Below are positions 22,817-33,153 of a DNA stretch of 64,000 nt, one piece after another; the first letter of the stretch is position 1, and every line of letters begins with the position of its first letter. The stretch is from Marsupella aquatica (lineage: Eukaryota > Marchantiophyta): positions 2,480,001-2,544,000 of the forward strand of contig OZ316893.1 of assembly GCA_973895155.1 (NCBI GenBank), read 5' to 3'. Both the position numbers and the translations under genes were made by a program. The notes under the pieces are model-generated. The model saw only the letters and a list, made by a program, of their open reading frames with translations. It was not told the DNA's origin and ran no database searches.

Positions 22817-23764
22817 CTAGGCTATCTGTTCTTCGATTTCTAAATAATTTCCTTGTGGTGTTCTATCCGTGGAGTTAATACTTGCTTGATATAGTCTTAC
22901 GAGGTGTGCTGGTGCCCGGCATACCTTTCTCAGATGTCCTTTTGATCCACACCTGAAGCATTTTGGTGAATATGAATTCGTTTCTCGTTGTGGTGGTCTG
23001 CTGCTCCAGCTTCTGCCTCGGCCCCTATTTGCTTCAGGACGATATTCTGTTCGTCCTCTTCCTCTTCCCCAGTTTAAGTTACGTGCACGGTTTCCTCTGA
23101 ATGTACTACGTCTCCCCCTGAAGTTAGGTGATCTTTTCATATCTGCTGTATTATATAGAGCTTCAGATCGTTGGGGGGTTGGAGCAGTTCCTGGAGGTCG
23201 AAGCTTTGAATTCTGCAATAGTAAAATCTGATGCTTCTCGGCTAATAGCATATGGGTTATTAGCTCTGAGTATTTGTTAAACTTCACATTCCTGTATTGG
23301 GCAGATAGGACAAGGTTTGTTGCATGAAATGTTGACAACGTCTTCTCTATCTGCTCAGCATCATCTATTGGGTGGCCACACACTGCTAGTTGTGAGGTAA
23401 TCCTAAATAACTCACTATTATAGTTAGCCACTGTTGTGTAATCCTGGAGCCTAAGATTTATCCAGTCGTGTCTTGCGGCTTGCAATGAGATGGTTCTCAT
23501 ATGGTTGAAGCGTAATTTGAGGTCATCCCATAATGCTCTTGGATTATATTCATTCATGTACTGGGTTTTTAATGAATCTGCTAGGTGATGGCGGATGAAT
23601 ATCAGGGCCTTTGCTTTTTCTTGGAGGGTAGGTCCTGTATCTGTAATTATCGTATCTGGGATGTCTTTCGCGGTTAAGTGTGCTTCAATGTCAAGTGACC
23701 AAGACAGGTAATTAGATCCGTCTATGGTCAGTGCCTGGAAGTTCAAATTTTCTATTGTTGTCAT
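22817..23764 (-). CDS. Copia-type Gag protein with zinc knuckle
   Basis: A 315-residue intact Gag. The N-terminal half (about 1-185) fits the copia capsid family, with DGSNYLSWSLDIEAHL at 15-30 and ALWDDLKLRF at 77-86. A basic RG-rich linker (about 212-262) follows, then a CX2CX4HX4C knuckle (C269, C272, H277, C282), which binds RNA. No protease motif follows before the TAG. The frame continues past the stop into the RNase H remnant, so gag and the pol tail were joined by a large internal deletion. The product could package the element's RNA and might act with enzymes supplied by a full-length relative. The start is the first Met, about 700 bases inside the 5' LTR. Confidence 0.9.
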   Translation of the reverse strand: MTTIENLNFQALTIDGSNYLSWSLDIEAHLTAKDIPDTIITDTGPTLQEKAKALIFIRHHLADSLKTQYMNEYNPRALWDDLKLRFNHMRTISLQAARHDWINLRLQDYTTVANYNSELFRITSQLAVCGHPIDDAEQIEKTLSTFHATNLVLSAQYRNVKFNKYSELITHMLLAEKHQILLLQNSKLRPPGTAPTPQRSEALYNTADMKRSPNFRGRRSTFRGNRARNLNWGRGRGRTEYRPEANRGRGRSWSSRPPQRETNSYSPKCFRCGSKGHLRKVCRAPAHLVRLYQASINSTDRTPQGNYLEIEEQIA

Positions 23765-24444
23765 TGCTACTGATTATTTGATTCTAACTTTGGGTTGGTT
23801 TGATTGTTTCCAGGACAATTCATGGGCTTACAAGCAAGTTAGAATTTCATTGGGGTTTAAATTATTTAAAGGGAACCCTAGGTTTCAGGATGACTACAAA
23901 GTTTCTGAAGTATACTATAGATTTTGGGTGATCACAGTATAGTGTGTCTTTGATAAATTATGCTTTTAATGGTTAAGGGTGGATGATTGAGGATTCTCTT
24001 TCTCATCTACGTTTTTTGTATTAATTGAAAGTAGGCTAGGTATGAATTCTTCCTTGATTGGAGTCGTGTGCATTCTAATCGGGTGGGGTTGAATTTGTAA
24101 TCTGCCACAACTTTATAGTTCAATCTCCGCATGTATGTTCTCTGTACAATTTGAAGAGGTTCTCCTTCCCTTATATATCCATTTGTGGCATTGTGTTTAT
24201 CTCGTGTATTCCTTATGAAATTTGGGCCTTCTGGAACTGGTTCTGTTGTCTGGTGGGCACAACCCTTCGCCTTTCCTTATGCCAATTTGGTGGCAATTTG
24301 GATTGTGAGGGCTTGCGACCTCCTCTACTTTAATTCAAAGGGCGATTGTTAATACTGCGAATTGCATGGTAATTCTATGGAAAGAAATTTCACAACCATC
24401 GTCCATAATGTCAATCCTCATCCTTAAGATTTCAATCAGCCGTT

Positions 24445-24461
24445 GGCTCGTGCTGATAACG
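24445..24461 (-). promoter_or_regulatory. Primer-binding-site candidate
   Basis: On the minus strand the base after the 5' LTR starts CGTTATCAGCACGAGCC. A TTATCAGCACGA sequence next to the LTR occurs in many plant copia elements and is usually linked to initiator methionine tRNA. That identification is from family knowledge; only the position is seen directly. Confidence 0.6.
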
Positions 24462-24612
24462 TGTTATGACACAGCACCATAGCCAATAGAAGATGCATCC
24501 AACAAGTAAGTCTCTTCATTGATCATGCACTCTTACATATATGATGGTGGATAGGTGGTTGTGTAACCGCTATCCAGTCTATCCAACCCGGGTTAGCTTT
24601 TAACTCTTAACA
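24462..24612 (-). repeat. 5' LTR (151 bp)
   Basis: Identical to 21819-21969. It should carry the element's promoter, but at this length the regulatory region must be very compact. Confidence 0.95.
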
Positions 24613-24617
24613 TCACA

Positions 24618-25720
24618 CACTATTTGAATGTGTGTCACTAAAAATAATCTCACTTATTTTATTTTAGAATGACATGTATTGACTCTCACTTCTTATATAG
24701 TCTCACACACATTAATTATGGTCCTTCAAAAACTTTTGTTCCTAAATATTGTGTGTGAGACTAATTAAGGTAATGAGTGCTTTGGCAGGGAGGACTCCTT
24801 GTGGTAATCGGAGCACACAAAAAATCAAAAGTGACATCTCACCATATGTGAGCACACCAAAAGAAACTTTGCCACATCAATGGAGGAATCCCTGGAGTAA
24901 TATGAGGCCCCTCACTTGTGGTAATCTGAGCACCCAAAATACGTCTATGCTTTGGGACAAAAAGAGGGAAGTTTAATGGCTAACGAATCCTTGTAGTAAT
25001 GTGAGCCCCCTGTTGTAGAAAATAAACCCAGCACACCAAAATAGGTCTGGACAAAAAGATGGGAGATTATTCAAATAGGAATGGTTAACGGGATTTGCTA
25101 GGAAAAAAACAGATGGAAGTTTAAAGATTGAGAGAATCCTTAGACAATGTGGACACTTTCTTCTGGTAATCTGAGCCCCCGCCCCAACACAAGGGTCATC
25201 TGAACAGAGCAAAATATATACCAAAATATGTATAGGTTTCCAGACTAAAAGAACTTTAATAAATAATTTCCACTTCTGGACTGACCAATGTATTTGATGC
25301 ATTGGCGTTAGTGTTTACCAGAAATAATTACTGAAATGCCATGGTTTTCCATAACTGACAAAATGCCAGGGTTTTGATTCTAAACCTTCATTTTGGCTGT
25401 GTGTCATTTTGATAATTAAATTAAAACCAGTTTACCATCGCTACCAGGGCAGATCATCTCTGCCTTGTTCCCCATCGCTACAGCGTCCCGTTCTTTTCGT
25501 CCACTTAATTGGCATCTTTGTCCTCTAAGCATTATGAGTCATAAGTTTGGATGGGAATCTTTTGAATTACAATCAATTTCCAAAGTCTTTGTGGTAGAAA
25601 ATTAAGCAGCTTCACTCTAAGCCCATGTCAGCCTAATCAAAATACAGTAGGTGTTTCCAAAAATCTAAGGAATCCTCACCTACCCAAATGTTTGGGATGG
25701 AGATTCTATGGCGAATTATT
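24618..25720. other. Intergenic, diverged local repeats
   Basis: Continuation of the GTGTGTGA-rich DNA into which the LTR element inserted, then loose repeats of CTTGTGGTAATC(G/T)GAGCAC and related text around 24790, 24915, 24990 and 25160. No gene recognised. Confidence 0.5.
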
Positions 25721-25972
25721 GCTCTAGACTCCAAAAACTAAAAATTAGATAGAACTCAAACCCCAAGCATTTAGGTGATTTTCAAAATGATTCCAAAAAA
25801 TTAGAAATTAAATAGAATTCAAAAACTTAGCACCATTTAGGCTATTTCCAAAAGGCTTCCCAAAATCAAAATCAAACAGAATTCAAAACCGTAGCAGCAT
25901 TTAGGCAATTTCCAAAAGGCGTCCAAGAATTAAAAATTAAATAGAATTCAAAACCGTAGCATTTTGATGACT
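25721..25972. repeat. About 64-bp tandem repeat upstream of the PAS-receiver gene
   Basis: Four diverged head-to-tail units, each with AATTAAATAGAATTCAAAA(C/A)..TAGCA..ATTTAGG(C/T).ATTTCCAAAA. They end about 120 bp before the start codon at 26096 and so lie in its probable promoter. Confidence 0.75.
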
Positions 25973-26095
25973 TCCGTGATATAGGTGCCAATCCACTAGT
26001 ATACCTCAAAAGTGCTGCTGAAGCAATTACACGCCATATCTTCCGTTTGACATGTCTTCGATGAAATCGTGAGAATTGAAGGGATTTGAGAGATC

Positions 26096-27709
26096 ATGAT
26101 GGCATCCTCAGCCGAGCGCCTAGATGTCTATCGCGTCTACTACCATGAATTGAGTGCAGCCCAATCTCGAATCCCACCAAACAAGCTCAACAGTCGAGAA
26201 GCCCGTTTGCGCCAAGCCGAGCTGAGAAAGCTGGAGGAGCTCATCATGCTCTTCGCCGACATCACCCCAAATCCTACCTCCATGCCCTCCAATGATGAAG
26301 CCACCGACAATGCAAGGCCAACAGCAGACAATCCAGACATGGATTCGCTTGACCTCTCGCTGGTGACTGACATTTTGCTCCTCAGTGCCCCATCTCCATG
26401 GATTTTGTACATCGTCGTCTGGAGTGCAGCCGAGTGGCGGCTCTGCTACATCTCACCTAGCTTGAAGAGATTGCTGGGCTGGCGGCCCAGTGAAGTGCTG
26501 GGCAAGCCCATCTGGGGCGGCTGCCTTGAAGAGGATGTCCCAATACTGCAACAAATCTTCCACCCTAAAGGCACCTCCACCTCCACCATCGCCACTGCCT
26601 CTTCTTCCTATGCGTCCTCAAACTCCTGGGGCGCGGCACGGTCTCATGCTTTTGGGGACTTTGTCACCTTCAGACGCGTGAGGAGGGATCAATCCATCGC
26701 TTCCATGCACGGTACTGGAATTGCCATTGGCTCGAGATGGTTTGCGTGGGTGGAACAGGACACAAGTGCCCTCAAATTGGCCCTTCTGGGTTCTTCTGCT
26801 GCAGATTGCATGACCTCCAATTCGTCTTTGACCGACCCTGAGAAGGTTCCGGTGGTGGATGCAAAAAGATCTTACAAGAAAGGGTTTCAGCCTCCAACAA
26901 TTGTGGTGGAGGAGAGAGCTTCAGAGTCGGAACCTGCAGAGAGAAACCACAGAAAAGGGTTTCAGCCTCCAACAATTGTGGGGGAGGGAGATGTAGAAAA
27001 AGATGTAGCGTCAAAACCTGTGGTTTCTCATAGAAACCACAGGATGGGCACAATGGGAGAGACTAAGACTGAACCGATGAAAGAGCCATCCTCACCTCCT
27101 TCAACGGCGAGATCGAAGGAGATCACAAGATCGAAGGAGATCACAAGATCGAAGGAGATCACAAGATCGAAGGTTTCTGTGGAACATTCTTCAAGACATT
27201 CTTCAGTAGAGTCGCTACCAGCCCACATTGACTCGTCTCCTCGTCAGCTTCCCCCAAAACCCCAAAAGTCCAACGACGTTAACGATAAAGTTTTGGATCT
27301 GATGAGGGGGAAGACTGTGCTTCTTGTGGATGACAGTAACACATATTTGAAAACGGGAGAAGCGTTGTTTGCAAAAATGGGTTGTCGTGTGTTTATAGCC
27401 CATAATGGGGAGGAGGCACTTCAAATGTTGCAACATGAGACTCCTATGGCAGACCTACCCCGTCAATTTGACGTGGTGTTCATGGACTTGTCGATGCCTA
27501 AGATGGATGGCGTCCAAGCAGTGAAACTGTTCAGGAATTGGGAAGAAGATCAACAACCTGGAAGGGCTCATACTCTGATCATTGCTGTTACTGCCAACGA
27601 TACTGATGGTGACATGGTGTTGTGTGCTCAAACAGGGTTCGATGGGTTTGTTACCAAACCACTAAATAAGCAAAAAATACTCGATTGCCGCGCTGCTCGT
27701 CAAAAATAG
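26096..27709 (+). CDS. PAS-receiver protein (two-component type, no kinase domain)
   Basis: A 537-residue protein in one exon. A PAS-like sensor region spans about 97-226, with YISPSLKRLLGWRPSEVLGKPI at its start and the FVTFRRVRRD strand later. The linker (about 230-400) is Ser/Pro/charged-rich and likely disordered; it holds two copies of KGFQPPTIV (262-270, 287-295) and three RSKEIT units (339-356). The C-terminal receiver (about 406-530) has every residue needed for phosphorelay: acidic D412/D413, acceptor D464 in FMDLSMPKMDG, T499 and K521. No HisKA or HATPase_c domain is present, so it should receive phosphate from a separate histidine kinase or phosphotransfer protein, or it derives from a hybrid kinase that lost its catalytic core. 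A short tail follows the receiver, with no DNA-binding or output domain. A broken copy of its 5' end lies 500 bp downstream. Confidence 0.85.
   Translation: MMASSAERLDVYRVYYHELSAAQSRIPPNKLNSREARLRQAELRKLEELIMLFADITPNPTSMPSNDEATDNARPTADNPDMDSLDLSLVTDILLLSAPSPWILYIVVWSAAEWRLCYISPSLKRLLGWRPSEVLGKPIWGGCLEEDVPILQQIFHPKGTSTSTIATASSSYASSNSWGAARSHAFGDFVTFRRVRRDQSIASMHGTGIAIGSRWFAWVEQDTSALKLALLGSSAADCMTSNSSLTDPEKVPVVDAKRSYKKGFQPPTIVVEERASESEPAERNHRKGFQPPTIVGEGDVEKDVASKPVVSHRNHRMGTMGETKTEPMKEPSSPPSTARSKEITRSKEITRSKEITRSKVSVEHSSRHSSVESLPAHIDSSPRQLPPKPQKSNDVNDKVLDLMRGKTVLLVDDSNTYLKTGEALFAKMGCRVFIAHNGEEALQMLQHETPMADLPRQFDVVFMDLSMPKMDGVQAVKLFRNWEEDQQPGRAHTLIIAVTANDTDGDMVLCAQTGFDGFVTKPLNKQKILDCRAARQK
27110..27173 (+). 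repeat. 18-bp coding tandem repeat (3.5 units)
   Basis: The unit AGATCGAAGGAGATCACA is repeated perfectly at 27110-27127, 27128-27145 and 27146-27163, plus a 10-bp partial. It encodes RSKEIT three times in the linker. The period is a multiple of three, so copy-number change would keep the frame. Confidence 0.95.
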
Positions 27710-28230
27710 AATAGAATTAGAATGACATCAGAATTTCATACGATTGAGAGATTGGGGGCTCAAATGAATCTGAACGTGATGGACAACTACAAACCAAAGG
27801 TCAGCAAGTGGTTTGAGAGAAACATCGCATTCTCTCAATCCATATCAATCTAGTCAAAAGAAAAGTTTCTTGTTCTCATCTGAGCTTTCGAATCCCATCC
27901 AAGCAAAATGTTTGAAATAGATATCCTATTCCAACGTATTGTCCCACTCGCCCCACAAGAATTGATCTATCTATCTATATTATACTATATAATTCTCGAT
28001 CCAAGTGTACTAGAGTGAAACCAAACCAAAGGCCAATATGTCTCAGGTATTTAAACTGTACTTCTGGGTAGGGACGGGCAAGGGAACCCTTCCTGTCCAC
28101 ACTCCTGTGTATTTGTGCTAGTTTGTATACAAAATCTGACATATGAGCAAATCTCAGCGTGCTGAAACGATTATACCCTATATCATCCATTTCAAATCTT
28201 TTTGATCAAAATCTTGAAAAATGAAGAACT
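27710..28230. other. 3' flank of the PAS-receiver gene
   Basis: AT-rich unique sequence with a TCTATCTATCTATATTATACTATATAATT stretch near 27966. Probably 3' UTR, then intergenic DNA. No polyadenylation signal stands out. Confidence 0.5.
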
Positions 28231-28517
28231 GGAGAGATCATTCTGGCATCCCCTTCCGAAAGCCTACATTTCTATCGTCTCTACTACCATGAAGTGAGTG
28301 CAGTCGTACTTCAAACTCCACCGAGCAAGCTCCGCAGCCGAGAACCCCGTTTCTGTCAAAGCCGAGATGAAGAAAGCCAGGAAATTCATCATGCTCTTCC
28401 TTGCCATCACCCCAAACGCCACCTCCAGCACCACAATTGATGAAGCCACCGGCAACGCAAGGAAAAAGGCAGACATAGATTTGCTTGACCCTCTTGCTTG
28501 TGACTGACAATTTGCTC
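28231..28517 (+). pseudogene. Truncated, frameshifted duplicate of the PAS-receiver 5' end
   Basis: This segment is clearly homologous to 26087-26385, from GAGAGATCAT through the start-codon region to TGACA(T/A)TTTGCTC. The ATG context is lost (ATGATGG has become ATTCTGG), and small indels shift the frame. Homology stops before the PAS core, leaving only the N-terminal helical segment. Just after it (28530-28630), an E/K/A-rich stretch reads REKEMAEQNEALANKLRKR in one frame, like the coiled-coil linker of plant hybrid histidine kinases. The source could therefore be a longer, kinase-containing paralogue. Confidence 0.8.
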
Positions 28518-29835
28518 TAGCACGTCAGTAATGATTTGGAGAGACATCATAGAGAAAATGAAGCTGTAGCAAAATAACGTGAGAAAGAAATGGCAGAGCA
28601 AAACGAAGCTCTAGCGAATAAATTGAGAAAGAGATCGTAGAGCGAACTTCAGCTTTAGGGAAGGATACCATTTAACTCCAACACAATATGTCACCAGTGT
28701 CGTACCATCACGGGCGTCCAAAAGGGATCCTCAAAAACAGATTAAATTTTTTTCTCACCAGGATCCTTCTCCAGCCTTTTTATTTCGGGAAAAGCTCTAC
28801 CAAGATTTTCAGATACTGCAAGCTGAATATCAATAGCCAACACCTGGCCAAACACCTATCACAAAAAAACCTTCAAAACCATCTTTCTGTCACTAATATC
28901 TGGATGTGAAACTAGGCCCCCGCTTACGAATACGCTGACTGAACTCGACCACCTGCATGAGAAGGTATTTGCAAGCACCTTCCAATCACAGAAAGAGTTC
29001 GCCCATCTAAGGTGTAGTTGCAAACAGTGTTCGGCGGCATCCGGGAAATTCCTAGGCTTGACTAAATCGTCACAATCAAATAATTACAAGATGATCAGGA
29101 CTGTGACAGACCTCTGTACGATCCTTTAGAGGTTCCGGGTCGAACCCACCGCTCTGGGGGACACAACATAAGATGCAACTTCGTGTGGTACCAAAATGCG
29201 AACACACAAAAGTCGTAGATCTATTACTGATCAATGCATAGTAAGATCCTTTTCTAACCTCTTCCGAGAATAAAACCATCACGACACACTAAACGGCTCG
29301 ATAAGACGAGTCAATAAACGAGCCAAGCCCTGACACACTTGTCAGACTCAGTGACAAAAGAGGTACGTAAACCGTATCAATACTCGGAGCACTATTAGTG
29401 AATATGATAACTACTTGAGCTCCAACAACAAGCCTCTTGTCGTCTAGCACAATTTAAATGTTCAATTCAAGAGATACTGGTGCTGCTACTTTCACAGCCA
29501 GGCCGGGGCACTTGATGAAGAGTTACTGACATCCCGAAACAAGTTTTGTGACACTAGTTCCTCAAAAAGGCGTAATTTGAATTCAGACATACAAAGCAAG
29601 GTGCACTGCAGTTCCTAATTTAGGCGGCTGCATGGTGCTTCAAAGTAATTTCCAGAAAACAACGGAAAAGACAACAAGAGTGACGTTATCCAAAACCAAT
29701 TCATCCCAGTGGAATTTTTCCAATATAGCTTGGTGACTACTAAAGATTTCTTCATACGTACTGGAATATCTACTGACTCATCTTCACACTATTGATTGAC
29801 AACTCAAAATTCAGGGATTTACACGACCTAAACTT
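28518..29835. other. Intergenic, nothing recognised beyond a possible kinase-linker scrap
   Basis: Apart from the coiled-coil-like text at 28530-28630, I see no gene. A GGTTCGACCC box on the minus strand near 29130-29145 resembles a tRNA B box, but no cloverleaf forms around it. Confidence 0.45.
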
Positions 29836-32800
29836 CTATTTCAACTCATCAGGTAAGAGACTTGATAGTCCAGTGAGATCCTTTACTTCTTCGTTCTTGT
29901 CACCGTAAATTTCAAATGTGACATTTGGCTTGGAAGCTCCATCAATACAGGCCGACACAACAGTTGCAACATCCCGACGGGGCATGCTCCCCATGCCTGT
30001 GTCACCTGCACCCTCATCAATGAACATTATTAGAACACTGGGTCCCAAATCAGCCCTACTCTGGTTCCATCTCGCCCATTATTTAGATGTTAGTACAGAC
30101 TATAATCCAAGAAACAGTAAGTTGACCTGCTGAAACGGGAATATCTGCCTCAACCTCTTTACCCCATAGCTATGTCACTTCAACGATTCATCCTCTAATT
30201 TTCCCAGATCTTCTGAATAAACGACTCGACTTTAGAGTTGATTAGACACAAATTTGCTCTTGACTATTAATATCCTGCCTGTGAGCAAACTCTACCTTAG
30301 TACAAAACCATACTCTTTTAGGTGCATTTGGAAGTCCACTTATGTCTCACACTGAAGTAATCACACCATGCGGTGAGAGGTCTCTTGTGATCTCAATGGG
30401 TACCTTCCTGAAATTTGTGCAAAAACAACTGCATTTATATCGACATCATATATTTCTCATTTTCCACCAAACTCTTCATTAATTTCATTACGAGGTCCAC
30501 TTTACCCGTTCTTCAGATCAGAGCAAATTTTCACAAAGCGGTCACCTAGACGATGAGATGCTCTACCTTGCTCGATGCGAATCCCGCTTTTGCCACCTTC
30601 ATTGTTGTTAAGACCCCCAGGCCTCACAATATAGTAAGCGAGATCGTCATGAGTTGTGTACTCCTTTCGCAAAGCCTTCTCTGCCTACATTTGCCATCAT
30701 ATGTCGATCAATAAAAAATTCTCAGTCTAGCGTATCTTCGAGCAGTAGCTAGCTGTGCATCATTTCACTGGGGCCAAAAGGTCCCCTTGAACCTAAGCCT
30801 TCGCTTGGTTATGCTGACCTCTAAGATTTGGCATTGTGGCCATGACAGTATGATGACCGCAAGAGAACCAAACATGAGGGCTTAGACATTCAGTAATAAT
30901 AATAATAATAATAATAAATTATTATTATTATATCTTCCGTAATATTTCCCATAGAAATGAAGCTCAACGTCAAATAGAGTGGCCGGATGCAGTTCTAGAA
31001 TTTTCATATAGAGGCCTTTTGTTCACAACCATGGCCCTTGCACTCAGCATGTGATTGCACGAACACTGACAAGAAATCAGACAGACTAAATGACCGAAAG
31101 ATTACCTCCAGTTTCCAGTGCAGCACTCTCCCAAAACATGTATTTAGCAAGATAGCAATGACAGAGAATGGTCTAGTGACAGCTATTGAAGACACGTAGA
31201 CAAACTTTGGAACCTGCGTTAAATAATCAGCCACATCATGGATGATCAGAATCCCAGAAGAAGTTATAAGGCAACGATTCAGTTAAAGGCAAGCAGAAAA
31301 ATGTAGAGCCCTCGAAAATTATCAAAAACGAAGCTCGTAACAATGCATTCAAGTTTCGTCAGATATCAGCGACACATCCACTTGGTGCATTTCAAGCAAA
31401 CCTGCGAAAATTATTTTTTATAAGATGACAGAGTAGAAGGCATTGTAAAGCTAATCTGCGTCTTTGCCAGGAATTCTCCACCAAAGCATCTACTGGATTG
31501 AATATTGCCGTTTAACTTTCTGACTTTAGAATTCAAAAAGAGATATGTGGAGTGCGCCTTACTTTTGCCGTAACAGCTGCTTCAATAAGATTCTTTGAAC
31601 CTAAGTAGTCAACGTACTTCGGGGTATTCTGGTTCCACCCGGGTAATCTCCACCCTGCTCGAGCACCAACTGCACATACCACAGCATCCACGCCCTGGCA
31701 AGCTGGCACCAAAGTCTCCTCCTTGGTGATATCCCCGTGGACAAACTTTACCTTTGATGAGTCCGGGCCTGCGTCAAACAAAGGAATTGATTGCCTGTCA
31801 AGCCTTATTTGCACCTTATGCAAGTGCCTTGGTCCTCATTTCCTGGATATGGAAGTATCACCGCAGCACTAGATATCCTCCACCTTCAAACTATTCGAGA
31901 CAGAGAACTTCGTAGAGCATCTCTCTGTTTCGAACTCTTTACTGATGGTTCAGTGTTGGGGTTTAAGGTTGGACTAATAGTCGTATTTGTTCATTTCATG
32001 CTCAACACTGTCACCTGCAAATGCTTAGGGAGCCGATGTCTCAGAAATCGATTCAATCTGTGTAGCGTGGATCATGTTAACTTGGTTGTTTTAGAGGTTG
32101 AGGGTTTAGAGGTTGCCATGGCCAAGCATTCGACATGATGACCCACGAAACAAAATTAAGATGAAATGTGAGACTTGCGTTCCGGCCACTAGATTTTCTG
32201 AAGAGAATACCCAGCTCGACACCTCTAAGCTCTCATGCCCATTACAACAATACCATTTTCACCAATGAGGCTCAAAAGACCCGCACTTAATAAAGATTGA
32301 AACTGGGACAAGATTTGACTTCAACGGACGCCTCTTCAAGCTTTCATTGTGACGGAAAGACAAAGAATGATCAAGTGGAGTACGCTTCCTGCAGGCTAGC
32401 TCACGACATGTGATAACACTATGTTGATCTGCTACTTTTTTAAATGGACATACTATTTCCTAATTTCCTCCACTCTCAAGCTGATGCCAGAAAGGAAACA
32501 AATGGGATTTTCTTGTGTGAATGGTACACCAATTAGCTGAATGGCCACCAAAGGTAGTTCAGAGTACGTCAATAACTTTTGACGATGGTTTCCAAGCTTT
32601 CAAAAACTCCCACCCATGGCATTATGGGTAAACATTCGGTACCTCAGAGGTATCAAACAGTTGTGCTCTTATTACCCCATTCTTGTCCTAAAGTCTACAA
32701 TGAAAATATTGAAAGCAAAATATGAGATTCTACTCCCCATAGGCTATAAGCTGCAATTCAGCTAACCAAGAGGTAAATCCTTCGTCGGAGAACAAAGACT

Positions 32801-33153
32801 CTCTAAAAGATCAATTTCTGTTTCAGAAGGTAAGGGAAGGATGTCAAAGCTTACCTATACTATTGCTTGCTCGTTCTTGACTACGGACGAGTGCAAGAAC
32901 TTCATACTTATCCTCCGCTTCTAACAAACTCTTCACTACCTGCTCAGGTTGAAGGGAAACATCAAACTTGTCATTGGTAGAGCAAACATAATAATGATTC
33001 AAAGCTACATCAGTTTATTCCATCTTAAAACAGTTTCAATTACATGTATACAATAGAGGGCAGGTGTATGAAACCATACGGGCGCGGGTTTCAGCTTATC
33101 ACCTGCAGACCTATTCCACTGCTGGCCCCTACAACAAGAACTTTCAACGTCAT
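29836..33153 (-). CDS. NAD(P)-binding Rossmann-fold protein, atypical SDR (At5g02240-like)
   Basis: A six-exon model: 33153-33103, 32939-32855, 31768-31563, 31213-31106, 30684-30567, 30005-29836. All five introns are GT-AG and the phases match, giving 245 residues. The start is the first Met after an in-frame stop. The N-terminus MTLKVLVVGASSGIG carries the GxxGxxG-type dinucleotide loop directly, so no transit peptide is evident. ALVRS follows beta-2, then VHGDITKEE, GVDAVVCAVG, the helix VDYLGSKNLIEAA, VPKFVYVSS, LHWKLEAEKALRKE, YYIVRPGGL and MPRRDVATVV. This order matches the small NmrA-like atypical SDRs of plants (At5g02240, At2g37660). The classical YxxxK pair is absent, as in that subgroup. 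It probably binds NADP(H) as a redox or regulatory protein; the substrate cannot be told from sequence. Confidence 0.88.
30894..30932. repeat. (AAT)n/(ATT)n palindromic microsatellite in intron 4
   Basis: AATAATAATAAT runs directly into TTATTATTATTA, forming a perfect AT-only hairpin-capable palindrome within intron 4 of the Rossmann-fold gene. Confidence 0.9.

Larger units (their letters stand above)
21819..24612 (-). mobile_element. Copia-derived LTR element carrying gag only (TR-GAG-like), recent insertion
   Basis: A 2,794-bp element on the minus strand. Identical 151-bp LTRs (21819-21969 and 24462-24612) begin TG and end CA and are bounded by a 5-bp duplication TCACA (21814-21818 and 24613-24617). 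A purine-rich tract lies just inside the 3' LTR and a primer-site candidate just inside the 5' LTR. The interior has one intact gag frame and, after a single in-frame TAG, the last 68 codons of a copia RNase H; protease, integrase and reverse transcriptase are gone. It therefore depends on another copia element for replication. Identical LTRs mean little time has passed since insertion. Confidence 0.93.

Noticed and set aside
29126-29160. Minus-strand GGTTCGACCC box resembling a tRNA gene or SINE promoter
   Set aside because: No acceptor stem, anticodon arm or A box can be placed at the proper distance.
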